From Flavobacteriaceae bacterium (GTDB taxonomy: Bacteria > Bacteroidota > Bacteroidia > Flavobacteriales > Flavobacteriaceae): a stretch of 64,000 nt of DNA. The position numbers and the translations under genes were made by a program. The stretch is taken from the NCBI GenBank assembly GCA_028279515.1, contig JANQNQ010000004.1, positions 62,001 through 126,000 on the forward strand. Direction: 5' to 3'. The notes under the pieces were generated by a model. The model did no database searches. It was not told the origin of the DNA and was given only the letters and a program-made list of their open reading frames with translations. Shown here in pieces: positions 33,646 to 42,029 of this stretch (within the stretch, counting starts at the first letter, position 1; each line of letters opens with the position of its first letter).

Positions 33646-34052
33646 ATTAATTTAAGGTTATAGCAAAAAATAAGAATGCTTTAGAAATTTAGCTAAAATA
33701 CTGATGATTTCTAATGGCACTCTACTCAAATTTATGAAATTAATGGCAAATGATCGTTATGATTGAAAAATTAATAATAGCTGTTTGGTAATTACTCAAA
33801 AGCTACTTCAACAGATTTTAATTGACAACGTATTCATTCTTAATTATTTGGGTCCAAATGATGTGGTCAGGGCGTGTATCAATTGTACAAGCTACCACGA
33901 ATTAAATTAGTGGTAGTACGTATTTTTCTATCAAGCGAATCGAGGTATCTTACTTAACCATTCCCCATGGTATAATGTATTGTCTTAAACGAAAAAGGAA
34001 GAGATAAATAAAACATCATATTCGCAATGCGGATGCATCAAATTTGTAAGTT
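33646..34052. other. 407-bp divergent intergenic region
   Basis: This gap separates the minus-strand pyrimidine catabolic group from the plus-strand surface-protein genes. On the minus strand, TAAATTTG (33734-33727) matches the -7 consensus about 80 bp before mmsA, but without a clear -33 partner. I see no gene or RNA in it. Confidence 0.35.
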
Positions 34053-34697
34053 ATGAAAGTAGCAATTTGTCTTTTCGGTTTACTGTTATTTACAAGCACT
34101 CTTTTCCCCCAAGTAGGGATCAATACCACCTCACCAGAAGGTGTTTTAGATGTTGAAAGCACAACGCAAGGAATACTCATTCCGCGTGTCTCATTGGTAC
34201 GGTCTACCCAAGAAGCACCAGTGGTAAATCCCAATGGCGGTGCTCTTGAGACAAGCACCATGGTCTACAATACGGCTACGGTCAATGACGTTTTTCCTGG
34301 CTTTTACTATTGGGACGGCAGTCGGTGGGAGCGCATGTCAACCAACCCAAACTATGTAAGGTTTACCTCGGTCACTTTGCCTAGCCCATCAGGAACTAAT
34401 GACAATACAGACTTTCAATTGGGGACCACAAACTATAACGCAAATATCTTCAGAATTGTTCAAAGCGGTGCAGATCTTGGAGGTATTGCAGGAGGCACGC
34501 ATGGTCGCGTCATCTATATTTATAATGGTGATTCTTCTGATGACCTGAAACTCTTAGCAGATAACAATTCTAGTTCTACCCCGGCCAATAGATTCTCATC
34601 ATCGGGAGATATTATACTAAAACCGGGAAATGCGCTCGTTTTGATCTATGACGGGCTCTATCTTAACCGATGGGTGGTTGCCCGATCTGATAATTGA
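34053..34697 (+). CDS. Secreted surface protein of the QVGINTTSP type
   Basis: 214-residue protein with a signal peptide (MKVAICLFGLLLFTSTLF). It opens with QVGINTTSPEGVLDVESTTQ, a segment shared by many Flavobacteriaceae exported proteins of unknown role, then SLVRSTQEAPVVNP and FPGFYYWDGSRWERM. The C-terminal half (GGTHGRVIYIYNGDSSDDLK, ILKPGNALVLIYDGLYLNRW) resembles phage tail or carbohydrate-binding jelly-roll regions. It probably sits on the cell surface. No type IX sorting tail is present. Confidence 0.7.
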   Translation: MKVAICLFGLLLFTSTLFPQVGINTTSPEGVLDVESTTQGILIPRVSLVRSTQEAPVVNPNGGALETSTMVYNTATVNDVFPGFYYWDGSRWERMSTNPNYVRFTSVTLPSPSGTNDNTDFQLGTTNYNANIFRIVQSGADLGGIAGGTHGRVIYIYNGDSSDDLKLLADNNSSSTPANRFSSSGDIILKPGNALVLIYDGLYLNRWVVARSDN

Positions 34698-34919
34698 TTT
34701 GATTTTTTTCTTCGGAAAAATGGAGGGTTGTTCATCTGCTTAAAACTTCAAAACATCGATAAGTTACTCGATGCAAGCAAATTATTCTCTCTAAAGCATA
34801 GGAATATACTTACTTTCATTAAATTCGCACCATCAGCAAAATGAAAAATACACGGTCAAGTTTTGAACGATGGACAAAGTTGACGTTTGGTGTCAAAACT
34901 TAATTTTAGAGAGATTGAT

Positions 34920-36686
34920 ATGAAATTGAAAGCCACCCTTAGCTTTATACTACTGCTTATAAATTACACCCTATTTTCCCAAGACTTTAATTGGGTTGCC
35001 GCATTTCAGGGATCGTTCGATGATCTAGGAACCGATGTCGTTACAGATTCAAATGGTAATATATATGCGGTAGGACAGTTTGAAAACTCTATCGACTTTG
35101 ACCCAGGTAGTGGCTTTCACTATATGAACGAGTTGAATAATGACAAAGGGAACGTTTATTGCATCAAACTAAGTCCGACGGGAAACCTGATATGGGCGCA
35201 TCAAGTAGGAGGTGATTTTGGTGTAAGTGTTTCTTCTTCTAGTGCTGAGGACATTCAGCCTAAAATAGCATTAGACAATGCCAACAATGTGTATATCACG
35301 GGCCTTTATGACCACAACGTAGACTTTGATACGAGTTCGTCGAGTACGTACTTCATTCCAAATCCAACCTTGGCCAGCTCTACCTATCACTTTGTATGTA
35401 AGTTAGATACCAACGGAAATTTTATCTGGGCAAAACAGGTGGGTGCTGATAATATCTTATCGAGTATATTCAGAAGTATCGAAGTGGATCAAAGTGGAAA
35501 CATCTATCTCGCCGGACACTTCAATAACACGGTAGATTTTGACCCGGGGCCAAGCACCTTCAATCTCACTACAGACAATTCGACTGATATCTTTTACATG
35601 AAATTGGACACCAACGGTAATTTTGCTTGGGCCAAGCAGATCGGCAATCTATCAGACAACGATAGGGCAAAAGATATGAGCATAGACGGCCAACACCTGT
35701 ACCTTACAGGCTATTACAGAGGGCTTGTAGATTTTGATACAGGCTCGGGTATTGCCCAACTTCAATCGGCTAATGACGGTGAAGATGCTTTTATTGCTAA
35801 ATATGACTTGGCCAACGGAAATTACGTTTGGGCTCAATCTATCGGAAGCAGTAACGGTAGCGATGTCGGATATGCGATCCAACCCGATAGCCAAGGCAAT
35901 GTATATGCATCGGGAAGCTTTAGAGGAACCATTGATTTTAACGCAGACCCAAGCGAAACATTTAACATGAGCTCTATTGGAACGGCCAGTATCTACCTAT
36001 TAAAGCTCAATGGACAAGGAGAATTTATTTGGGCAAGAAATTTCGGAGCGGTGAATGGTTCAAATTCATCATCAGAAAGACCTTTTGATTTAGCTATCAA
36101 CAGCACAGACGGAGTGTACCTATCGGGCTACTTCTTAAACCAGATGGACTGTGACCCGAGTGCGGCTAACGAATTTATGATCAGTTCCAATGGCAATTGG
36201 GATATTTTCGCCCTTCAAATAAGTAATGAAGGGAACTTTGTTTGGGCGGAGAATTTTGGAGGCTCAAGCAGTGAATACCCGTATCAGATCGCCATCGGTC
36301 CAGATGACAAACTGGTCGTGACCGGTAAGTTTGGAGGAGATGTAGATTTCAATCCAAGCGGAGGCAATCAAGTATCTCATCAAGGCGCTTTCGATTCTTT
36401 CATTCTAAAGTTAGATACAAGTACCTTGAGCATAGATAGTACGAATTCAGTTGGAAACTTCACAGCATATCCCAACCCATCAAGCGATCTTCTACATGTT
36501 TCTAGCAAAGATTGGATCAAAGCGTTGTCGATCTATGACATAAACGGAAAATTGCTACAGTCAAAAAAGCTGTCAGAAGTGCAACAAGCATATCCATTAA
36601 ACGTAGAAGACCTAGCGGCGGGCATTTACTTCTTAGAAATTCAGTCAGCAAACGCAAAGCAAACCCTAAAGTTCGTAAAAGAGTAA
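34920..36686 (+). CDS. Secreted SBBP-type beta-propeller protein with type IX sorting tail
   Basis: I place the start at ATG 34920 (MKLKATLSFILLLINYTLFS signal peptide); an in-frame TTG at 34887 is unlikely. The 588-residue product has about nine repeats of the pattern D-xxGNIYxxGxFxxxxDFDPG (for example DSNGNIYAVGQFENSIDFDP), a propeller of the SBBP kind. The end is a T9SS type A sorting domain: FTAYPNPSSDLLHVSS, LSIYDINGKLLQSKKL, LAAGIYFLEIQSANAKQTLK. It is exported through the Sec pathway and type IX system and anchored or released at the surface. The ligand is unknown. Confidence 0.88.
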   Translation: MKLKATLSFILLLINYTLFSQDFNWVAAFQGSFDDLGTDVVTDSNGNIYAVGQFENSIDFDPGSGFHYMNELNNDKGNVYCIKLSPTGNLIWAHQVGGDFGVSVSSSSAEDIQPKIALDNANNVYITGLYDHNVDFDTSSSSTYFIPNPTLASSTYHFVCKLDTNGNFIWAKQVGADNILSSIFRSIEVDQSGNIYLAGHFNNTVDFDPGPSTFNLTTDNSTDIFYMKLDTNGNFAWAKQIGNLSDNDRAKDMSIDGQHLYLTGYYRGLVDFDTGSGIAQLQSANDGEDAFIAKYDLANGNYVWAQSIGSSNGSDVGYAIQPDSQGNVYASGSFRGTIDFNADPSETFNMSSIGTASIYLLKLNGQGEFIWARNFGAVNGSNSSSERPFDLAINSTDGVYLSGYFLNQMDCDPSAANEFMISSNGNWDIFALQISNEGNFVWAENFGGSSSEYPYQIAIGPDDKLVVTGKFGGDVDFNPSGGNQVSHQGAFDSFILKLDTSTLSIDSTNSVGNFTAYPNPSSDLLHVSSKDWIKALSIYDINGKLLQSKKLSEVQQAYPLNVEDLAAGIYFLEIQSANAKQTLKFVKE

Positions 36687-36777
36687 ACGCCACTTAGAAC
36701 CTAAAACCGCCCACTTATTACACAACAATTTTAGGCCAAGACGGCATGGTATATATTCAACGCAAAAGAATAGATTT

Positions 36778-38313
36778 ATGCTCGTCAAAGTTTTTGGAAG
36801 CGCCGTCTTTGGTGTTGAAGCTACTACTATCACTGTTGAAGTCAATATCGATACAGGGGTGGGCTATCATTTGGTCGGACTCCCAGATAACGCCATCAAA
36901 GAGAGCAACTATCGCATTGCGGCGGCTTTAAAGAACACGGGTTATTCCATTCCGGTAAAGAAGATAACTCTAAATATGGCGCCAGCAGACTTGAGGAAGG
37001 AGGGAAGTGCCTACGATCTTCCGTTGGCTGTGGGAATACTAGCTGCTTCTGGGCAGATCAAAGGGGAAAAGATCACCGACTATGTGATCATGGGCGAGTT
37101 ATCCCTAGACGGAAGCCTACAGCCCATCAAAGGAGCACTACCCATTGCCATCAAAGCACGTGAAGAAGGTTTCAAAGGGTTTATTCTGCCTATAGCGAAT
37201 GCGAAAGAAGCCGCTATTGTTGATGGACTTAAAGTTTACGGAGTTGAAAATATTCGAGAGGTCATCGATTACTTTGACGATGCTGGTGAGCTAACCCAAA
37301 CCATTGTAGATACTCGGAAAGAGTTTTATAAAGGCCTCGAATTTCCCGAGTTCGATTTTGCCGATGTGAAAGGACAGGAAAGCATAAAGCGTTGCATGGA
37401 AATCGCCGCTGCTGGAGGGCATAACATCATTTTGATTGGTCCGCCTGGTGCGGGTAAAACCATGTTGGCTAAACGATTGCCGAGTATTTTGCCACCCATG
37501 ACCTTACACGAGGCGTTAGAGACCACCAAGATCCATAGCGTGGTCGGAAGGGTTAAGGAGGTAGGATTGCTAAATCAGCGTCCTTTTCGTGCACCGCACC
37601 ATACGATATCAGACGTAGCTTTGGTCGGAGGTGGAAGCTATCCACAACCCGGAGAGATCTCTTTGGCGCACAACGGTGTGCTCTTTTTAGACGAATTGCC
37701 CGAGTTTAAGCGTACGGTATTGGAGGTAATGCGACAGCCTTTGGAGGACCGCGAAGTGACCATCTCAAGAGCGCGATTTACCGTAACCTATCCCAGTAGC
37801 TTTATGCTTGTCGCCAGCATGAACCCAAGCCCAGGAGGGTATTTTAACGACCCGAATGCACCCGTGACGTCTTCACCTATGGAAATGCAGCGATATATGA
37901 GCAAGATATCGGGTCCGTTATTGGACCGAATAGACATTCATATCGAGGTAACCCCCGTTCCGTTTGAAAAATTAGCCGACGAACGAAAAGGAGAATCCAG
38001 TGTAGCAATTAGAGAACGAGTGACCACAGCAAGGGCGCTTCAGACGCAGCGCTTTGCCCATCTTGAAAACATACATTACAATGCACAGATGAATACGAAA
38101 CAAATACGCGAATTTTGTGCTTTGGATGCAACTTCGAAAGAATTGTTGAAAAGCGCCATGGAAAGATTGAACCTTTCCGCTAGAGCATATGACCGCATAC
38201 TGAAAGTGGCACGTACCATTGCCGATCTAAATGGTTCAGAAAATGTAGAGGGCGATCATATTTCTGAAGCTATCCAATATCGGAGTTTGGATCGAGAGGG
38301 ATGGTTGGGATGA
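36778..38313 (+). CDS. comM: YifB/ComM-family Mg-chelatase-like AAA ATPase
   Basis: 511-residue protein with the ComM layout: an N-terminal Lon-like ChlI domain (SAVFGVEATTITVEVNI, VGLPDNAIKESNYRIAAAL), a central AAA+ Mg-chelatase module with Walker A GPPGAGKTMLAK near residue 222 and Walker B GVLFLDELPEF, and a C-terminal helical domain with AYDRILKVARTIADL. Family members act as hexameric helicases promoting branch migration in natural transformation. It is a conserved housekeeping gene unrelated to its neighbours. Confidence 0.93.
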   Translation: MLVKVFGSAVFGVEATTITVEVNIDTGVGYHLVGLPDNAIKESNYRIAAALKNTGYSIPVKKITLNMAPADLRKEGSAYDLPLAVGILAASGQIKGEKITDYVIMGELSLDGSLQPIKGALPIAIKAREEGFKGFILPIANAKEAAIVDGLKVYGVENIREVIDYFDDAGELTQTIVDTRKEFYKGLEFPEFDFADVKGQESIKRCMEIAAAGGHNIILIGPPGAGKTMLAKRLPSILPPMTLHEALETTKIHSVVGRVKEVGLLNQRPFRAPHHTISDVALVGGGSYPQPGEISLAHNGVLFLDELPEFKRTVLEVMRQPLEDREVTISRARFTVTYPSSFMLVASMNPSPGGYFNDPNAPVTSSPMEMQRYMSKISGPLLDRIDIHIEVTPVPFEKLADERKGESSVAIRERVTTARALQTQRFAHLENIHYNAQMNTKQIREFCALDATSKELLKSAMERLNLSARAYDRILKVARTIADLNGSENVEGDHISEAIQYRSLDREGWLG

Positions 38314-38431
38314 TAATTTATTTTGTTTGTGCGTTAACCCATTCATTTAATGGTAATAATCAACAAGAACTACCCTTTTGAGTAAGAGATAATTGCTGCC
38401 CGATTTTTATTTTTGTGGAAATCCTACTACA

Positions 38432-39184
38432 ATGAAAGGCAGATACAGTAGAAACAGAATTTATTTAACCCCAAAAGAACAAGAACACATTAAGAATTAC
38501 CCTATCATTTTAGGGGGTTCGGGCATTGGAAGTGTCATTGCAGAATGCGCTTTGCGGCTTGGTTTTGAGAATATTACCATTATCGATGGAGACCAGGTAG
38601 AAACTTCAAATTTAAACAGACAGAATTACGTTGAGGGGGATATTACTGTTGATAAGGTACATGCCATAAAAGAAAGGTTATTGGCCATAAATAAGAATGC
38701 CAAAATTACAGTACACAACCAATTTTTGACCTCTGAAAATGTTGCCGAGTACATCAGTGGGCAAAAAATTGCTATTAATGCGCTAGATTTTTCTTCTGAT
38801 GTCCCTTTGATCTTTGATGAAATTTGCCAACAAAACGCCATCCCAGTATTGCACCCTTATAATTTAGGTTGGGGTGGATTGGTCACGGTAATTGCATCAG
38901 ACGGGTTGTCGCTAAAAGCCATCGCAAAAAGAGGAGATTCTTTTAACGAGTTAAGGGTTGTTGAGTATGTATCTAGCTACATGAAATTTTGGGGAGAGCC
39001 CCAAGTTTGGTTAGACGAAGTGATCCAGGAATATCTCAATGAAGAAGAAAAGATGTCGCCGCCACAATTGTCCATAGGTTCATGGATGGTTGCTAGCATG
39101 TGCGCACACCTTCTCTTTAAAATAGCCACCGGCCAAAAATTCAAGCAATTCCCGGAGTTCTATTTCTCCTGTATTAAAGACTAA
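38432..39184 (+). CDS. ThiF/MoeB/E1-like adenylyltransferase
   Basis: I place the start at ATG 38432; an in-frame TTG at 38393 would add 13 residues. The 250-residue protein has the E1/ThiF adenylation core: IILGGSGIGSVIAECALRLG (ATP loop), ITIIDGDQVETSNLNRQNY (Asp and Arg-Gln finger), DKVHAIKERL (Lys) and INALDFSSDVP (Asp). The usual CxxC zinc pairs and an obvious catalytic Cys loop are missing. No ThiS, MoaD or ubiquitin-like partner is adjacent. It could activate the C-terminus of a peptide made elsewhere. Its stop codon overlaps that of the convergent LuxR gene by 4 bp. Confidence 0.8.
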   Translation: MKGRYSRNRIYLTPKEQEHIKNYPIILGGSGIGSVIAECALRLGFENITIIDGDQVETSNLNRQNYVEGDITVDKVHAIKERLLAINKNAKITVHNQFLTSENVAEYISGQKIAINALDFSSDVPLIFDEICQQNAIPVLHPYNLGWGGLVTVIASDGLSLKAIAKRGDSFNELRVVEYVSSYMKFWGEPQVWLDEVIQEYLNEEEKMSPPQLSIGSWMVASMCAHLLFKIATGQKFKQFPEFYFSCIKD

Positions 39185-39939
39185 ATGAGTTTATTGTTAG
39201 TGGCATAAACGATTGCTTCCGAAATATTGGCAACTTCTAACTTTTCGAATAGTTTTCTTCGATGAAATTTAACGGTATCGGGGGATACACACATGGATTC
39301 AGCCATTTCGTTAATGGTAAAACCCCTTACCGAATACCTTAAAATTTCTTGTTCTCTTTTGGACAGCTCTACTTTTTCTTCTGTTTTCCAAAAATTACCT
39401 TCAAGATCATATCTGAAAATCTTGTTCTCTCCTTGTTTGGATATTCTGATGTTTCCCGAACTTTGCTCATTTGAAAGAGAAATAAGGCAAATGGCCTTCC
39501 ATATTTTCTTGTCATCAGTCAAAAAGAGCGGAGTGAGTTTTTGATTGATCAAAAATACCTTTCCTTCTTGGTTTTTTAGATGGAAGTCATAAGAAATAGA
39601 ATGGTATTTTCTTTCATTAACAGGAATCTTTTCATAGAAGTCGAATCCGATAGTGTTGATCTTAAGCAACAATTCTACATCTTCTGGGATGACATATTTG
39701 AAATAAAAAAGGTACCCCATTTGTTTCACTTCTTCAGAAGTGTGTCCACAAAGAAATAGAGGGTTTTCAGAGACAAATTCAAATCCCTTTTTTTGATAAT
39801 CAATTACGTAAATACTCTTATAGGTCGTCCTGGAAAAAGCCTTAATAGTTTCTAAATAATTGGCGGTTTGTTTGCGATCGTTATCGGATATATTGGTCAC
39901 GGTATTTCGTGAAGAAAAAAAGTCATTGATATCTACCAT
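39181..39939 (-). CDS. PAS-LuxR transcriptional regulator
   Basis: 252-residue regulator. The N-terminal half looks like a PAS fold (VIDYQKKGFEFVSENPLFLC, EEVKQMGYLFYFKYVIPEDV, ISYDFHLKNQEGKVFLINQ). The C-terminus is a LuxR HTH (LSKREQEILRYSVRGFTINE, MCVSPDTVKFHRRKLFEKLE). It has no receiver domain, so it would sense a small molecule or redox state rather than phosphorylation. It is divergent, across 529 bp, from the first gene of the lipopeptide cluster and is the best candidate for its pathway-specific regulator. Confidence 0.85.
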   Translation of the reverse strand: MVDINDFFSSRNTVTNISDNDRKQTANYLETIKAFSRTTYKSIYVIDYQKKGFEFVSENPLFLCGHTSEEVKQMGYLFYFKYVIPEDVELLLKINTIGFDFYEKIPVNERKYHSISYDFHLKNQEGKVFLINQKLTPLFLTDDKKIWKAICLISLSNEQSSGNIRISKQGENKIFRYDLEGNFWKTEEKVELSKREQEILRYSVRGFTINEMAESMCVSPDTVKFHRRKLFEKLEVANISEAIVYATNNKLI

Positions 39940-40468
39940 AGCTCATCAATATTTAACCAGCAATACCCAAATAGAAATATTTGAGGTCGTAGGTTAAGGT
40001 TGTTGTTAATGCAGTGTAAAACTACAAGTGTTTGAAAAAGGTTTTTCTGTAATTCAAAGTTAAGTTTTTCTTGCTGTCTTCAGTTAATTTTATGTTGTAT
40101 TTCGGGATGTTTTACCAGAAATATTGTTAAGATTTTCAAACTTTTTTTCAACACTATACGTATACCGTAATTTATGTACGTTAAACCCGTAAAATTGGAT
40201 TTCTGAAACTTGAGAGAGACCAAAAAGAGCAGATTTTTTTGGTCAATTTTTTTTGATGATTACGTTTTGGTTTGTGCAAGACCTTTTCGCAACATTTTTT
40301 TTACACAGTTCTAATTTCTGCGAAACTGAAATTTGGCATCTTTGATGCCAGCTTTCAGAGTAAGATATGACAACAATTTGCTTTAGGCACAAACCCGTTC
40401 ACTTCTACTAATTTGTGTAGTGCTTTGAAAGCTTTAACTAGATAGTTTTGAGAGTAAAACAATATACC
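39940..40468. other. 529-bp regulatory region upstream of the lipopeptide cluster
   Basis: Divergent promoter region between the PAS-LuxR gene and the GNAT-like gene. It contains a perfect palindrome TATACGTATA (40155-40164), a possible operator, and an exact -7 match TAGTTTTG (40443-40450) with a TTTG 15 bp further upstream, slightly close. No gene is seen. Confidence 0.45.
40443..40450 (+). promoter_or_regulatory. Candidate -7 element for the lipopeptide cluster
   Basis: TAGTTTTG fits TAnnTTTG exactly and lies 18 bp before ATG 40469. The nearest upstream TTTG (40424-40427) is 15 bp away instead of about 19, and the leader would be very short, so this is tentative. Confidence 0.35.
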
Positions 40469-41119
40469 ATGATACTCACAAAGAACTATTTAGAAAGATT
40501 ATCTACAAATGAAGTTTATAGCTTATCAAAATTTGTAGTCGAAGAAAATTTTAGCCATCACATCGAAGAAAAGCACTCGAAACTTATTCAAAAAGACATT
40601 CTGTCTGTATATGAAGAAGAAACAAAATATGTACAGAATTCTCAGATATTTGTTTGTAGGAATGAGCAAGGAAGCATTACAGGCTCGATCCGTGTGTTAC
40701 GCTGGAATTACATCGACGAACTCCCGATTCAAAACCTATTCGGAATTAACCCACTCATGGTTGTCGGAGATCAACCTCTCAATGACATCTGGCACATAGG
40801 AAGGTTCGCTATAAAAAAAGGAGTCAAAGACCCTAACTTGTTTAAAAAATTAATGGTCTGTGCTATTTCTCCTGTGTGTAGCGACGTGGGAAATGTAGCC
40901 TTCGCCGAATGTGATAGTAAATTACTACGTGTAATGTCTTTACTTGGGATAAAAGCGAAGGTAGTAGGGGAGTCAATAAACTATTTGGGGTCTGAAACCA
41001 TACCCGTAAGCTTTTCATATAGCGGACTCAAAGAGTTTTATGAAAAGAATAAGCACCTGGTTTCCAACACAGAACTCCTTCAAAAAGCACTCCCAATTGA
41101 AAACTACACTTTTGTGTAA
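40469..41119 (+). CDS. GNAT-fold, autoinducer-synthase-like (FeeM/LuxI-like) protein
   Basis: I take ATG 40469 as the start; TTG 40448 lies inside the likely promoter. The 216-residue protein has an acyltransferase look: QIFVCRNEQGSITGSIRVLR (beta hairpin), then NDIWHIGRFAIKKGVKDPNL, comparable to the E-x-x-R-F-A-V segment of acyl-homoserine-lactone synthases and FeeM-type N-acyl amino acid synthases, and KLMVCAISPVCSDVGNVAFA. It could join a fatty acyl group to an amine, either as a signal or as part of product assembly. It is the first gene of the cluster and is divergent from a LuxR-type regulator. Function is inferred from weak resemblance. Confidence 0.55.
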   Translation: MILTKNYLERLSTNEVYSLSKFVVEENFSHHIEEKHSKLIQKDILSVYEEETKYVQNSQIFVCRNEQGSITGSIRVLRWNYIDELPIQNLFGINPLMVVGDQPLNDIWHIGRFAIKKGVKDPNLFKKLMVCAISPVCSDVGNVAFAECDSKLLRVMSLLGIKAKVVGESINYLGSETIPVSFSYSGLKEFYEKNKHLVSNTELLQKALPIENYTFV

Positions 41120-41233
41120 TTGCGTCTGCAGTTTTTAGATATACTTTAGTAGTGCCGTTAGTTAATTAGTCTCAAGTCAAGATTCTGTGACTTAGAATAG
41201 CGAAGCTTTGTCTTAAATCTAAAAGAGCTGTCA

Positions 41234-41746
41234 ATGAAATTTACCGCTGGGTGGCATGTATTATATGTAAAATCTCGTTGGGAGAAAAAAGTGTATGATT
41301 CTCTAAAGGAGATTTCCGTCGAAACGTTTTTACCTCAGGTAAAGACGGTAAAGCAATGGAGTGACCGGAAGAAAACCATTCTTAAACCCTTGTTTCCTTC
41401 CTATGTCTTCGCCAATGTCAACTCGTCTTTAGAGTTTCATAAGGCATTATCGGTCGATGGGGCTTGCGCTTACATTCGCTTTGGGAAAGAATATGCTCGC
41501 GTAACTGAAAAAGAAATCAATCAAATTAAACTTCTCATCGGTGATAAAAATATCACTGATATTGAAACCAACGTACAACTTCCTCGCGTTGGTGAAACAA
41601 AAAAGATTATGTATGGCCCACTAAGTGGGCTGGATTGCGAGATTATCAAAGCGGATAATTACAACAAGATCATTGTAAGGATCAACTCGTTACGACAAAA
41701 CATCATGGTGACCGTTCCACTGTATTCTTTCGAACAGGCGGTTTAA
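41234..41746 (+). CDS. UpxY/LoaP-type NusG-family antiterminator
   Basis: 170-residue NusG paralogue. The NGN domain opens GWHVLYVKSRWEKKVYDSL, followed by ETFLPQVKTVKQWSDRKKTI and PLFPSYVFANVN. A KOW motif follows at about 115-135 (RVGETKKIMYGPLSGLDCEI). Paralogues of this kind (UpxY in Bacteroides capsule loci, LoaP in Bacillus polyketide loci) let RNA polymerase read through terminators in long operons. It lies directly before a ~280-bp leader with terminator-like hairpins and a >20-kb operon, so a processivity role for the NRPS transcript is a strong inference. Confidence 0.85.
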   Translation: MKFTAGWHVLYVKSRWEKKVYDSLKEISVETFLPQVKTVKQWSDRKKTILKPLFPSYVFANVNSSLEFHKALSVDGACAYIRFGKEYARVTEKEINQIKLLIGDKNITDIETNVQLPRVGETKKIMYGPLSGLDCEIIKADNYNKIIVRINSLRQNIMVTVPLYSFEQAV

Positions 41747-41889
41747 CAGGGTTATCAGATAGGTTGTTGTGGCGACATTGACCTTGGCTTAAATGGGTTT
41801 GGGTAGTCGACACGGCTACTTCAGACAAATTGGCTGAACAGACTTTAGGTGCTTGATCTAGTAGAACTACTGGTTCAAAAAATACAATT

Positions 41890-41952
41890 GTGCCAAATGG
41901 GTTGACTGCTTCATGGTCCCATTTGGTGTCGTGATCGCTATGGCACTTTTTT
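41890..41952 (+). terminator. Terminator/attenuator-like hairpins in the NRPS operon leader
   Basis: Two stems that share bases and could compete. The inner 9-bp stem is CCAAATGGG (41893-41901) with CCCATTTGG (41918-41926). The outer stem is GTGCCA (41890-41895) with TGGCAC (41941-41946), followed directly by six T. A hairpin plus U tract between the antiterminator gene and the biosynthetic genes is what a LoaP/UpxY target leader would look like. Confidence 0.6.
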
Positions 41953-41977
41953 AGAAAATCTATCAAACAACAAACCC

Positions 41978-41996
41978 GCCTCGCCTAAAGCGAGGC
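41978..41996 (+). terminator. Second strong hairpin just before the carbamoyltransferase start
   Basis: Perfect GC-rich 7-bp stem GCCTCGC-CTAAA-GCGAGGC, 33 bp before the carbamoyltransferase ATG. Only three T follow, so it may be a pause or antiterminator-recognition hairpin rather than a terminator. Confidence 0.5.
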
Positions 41997-42029
41997 ACTT
42001 TGCAATTACTCAACCAAAACTTTAACAAC

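Noticed and set aside
34698-34919. Terminator in the TTTTTTTCTTCGGAAAAAT sequence after the surface-protein gene
   Set aside because: The stem is only A/T pairs plus one G-C pair, with no T tract after it; too weak to call.
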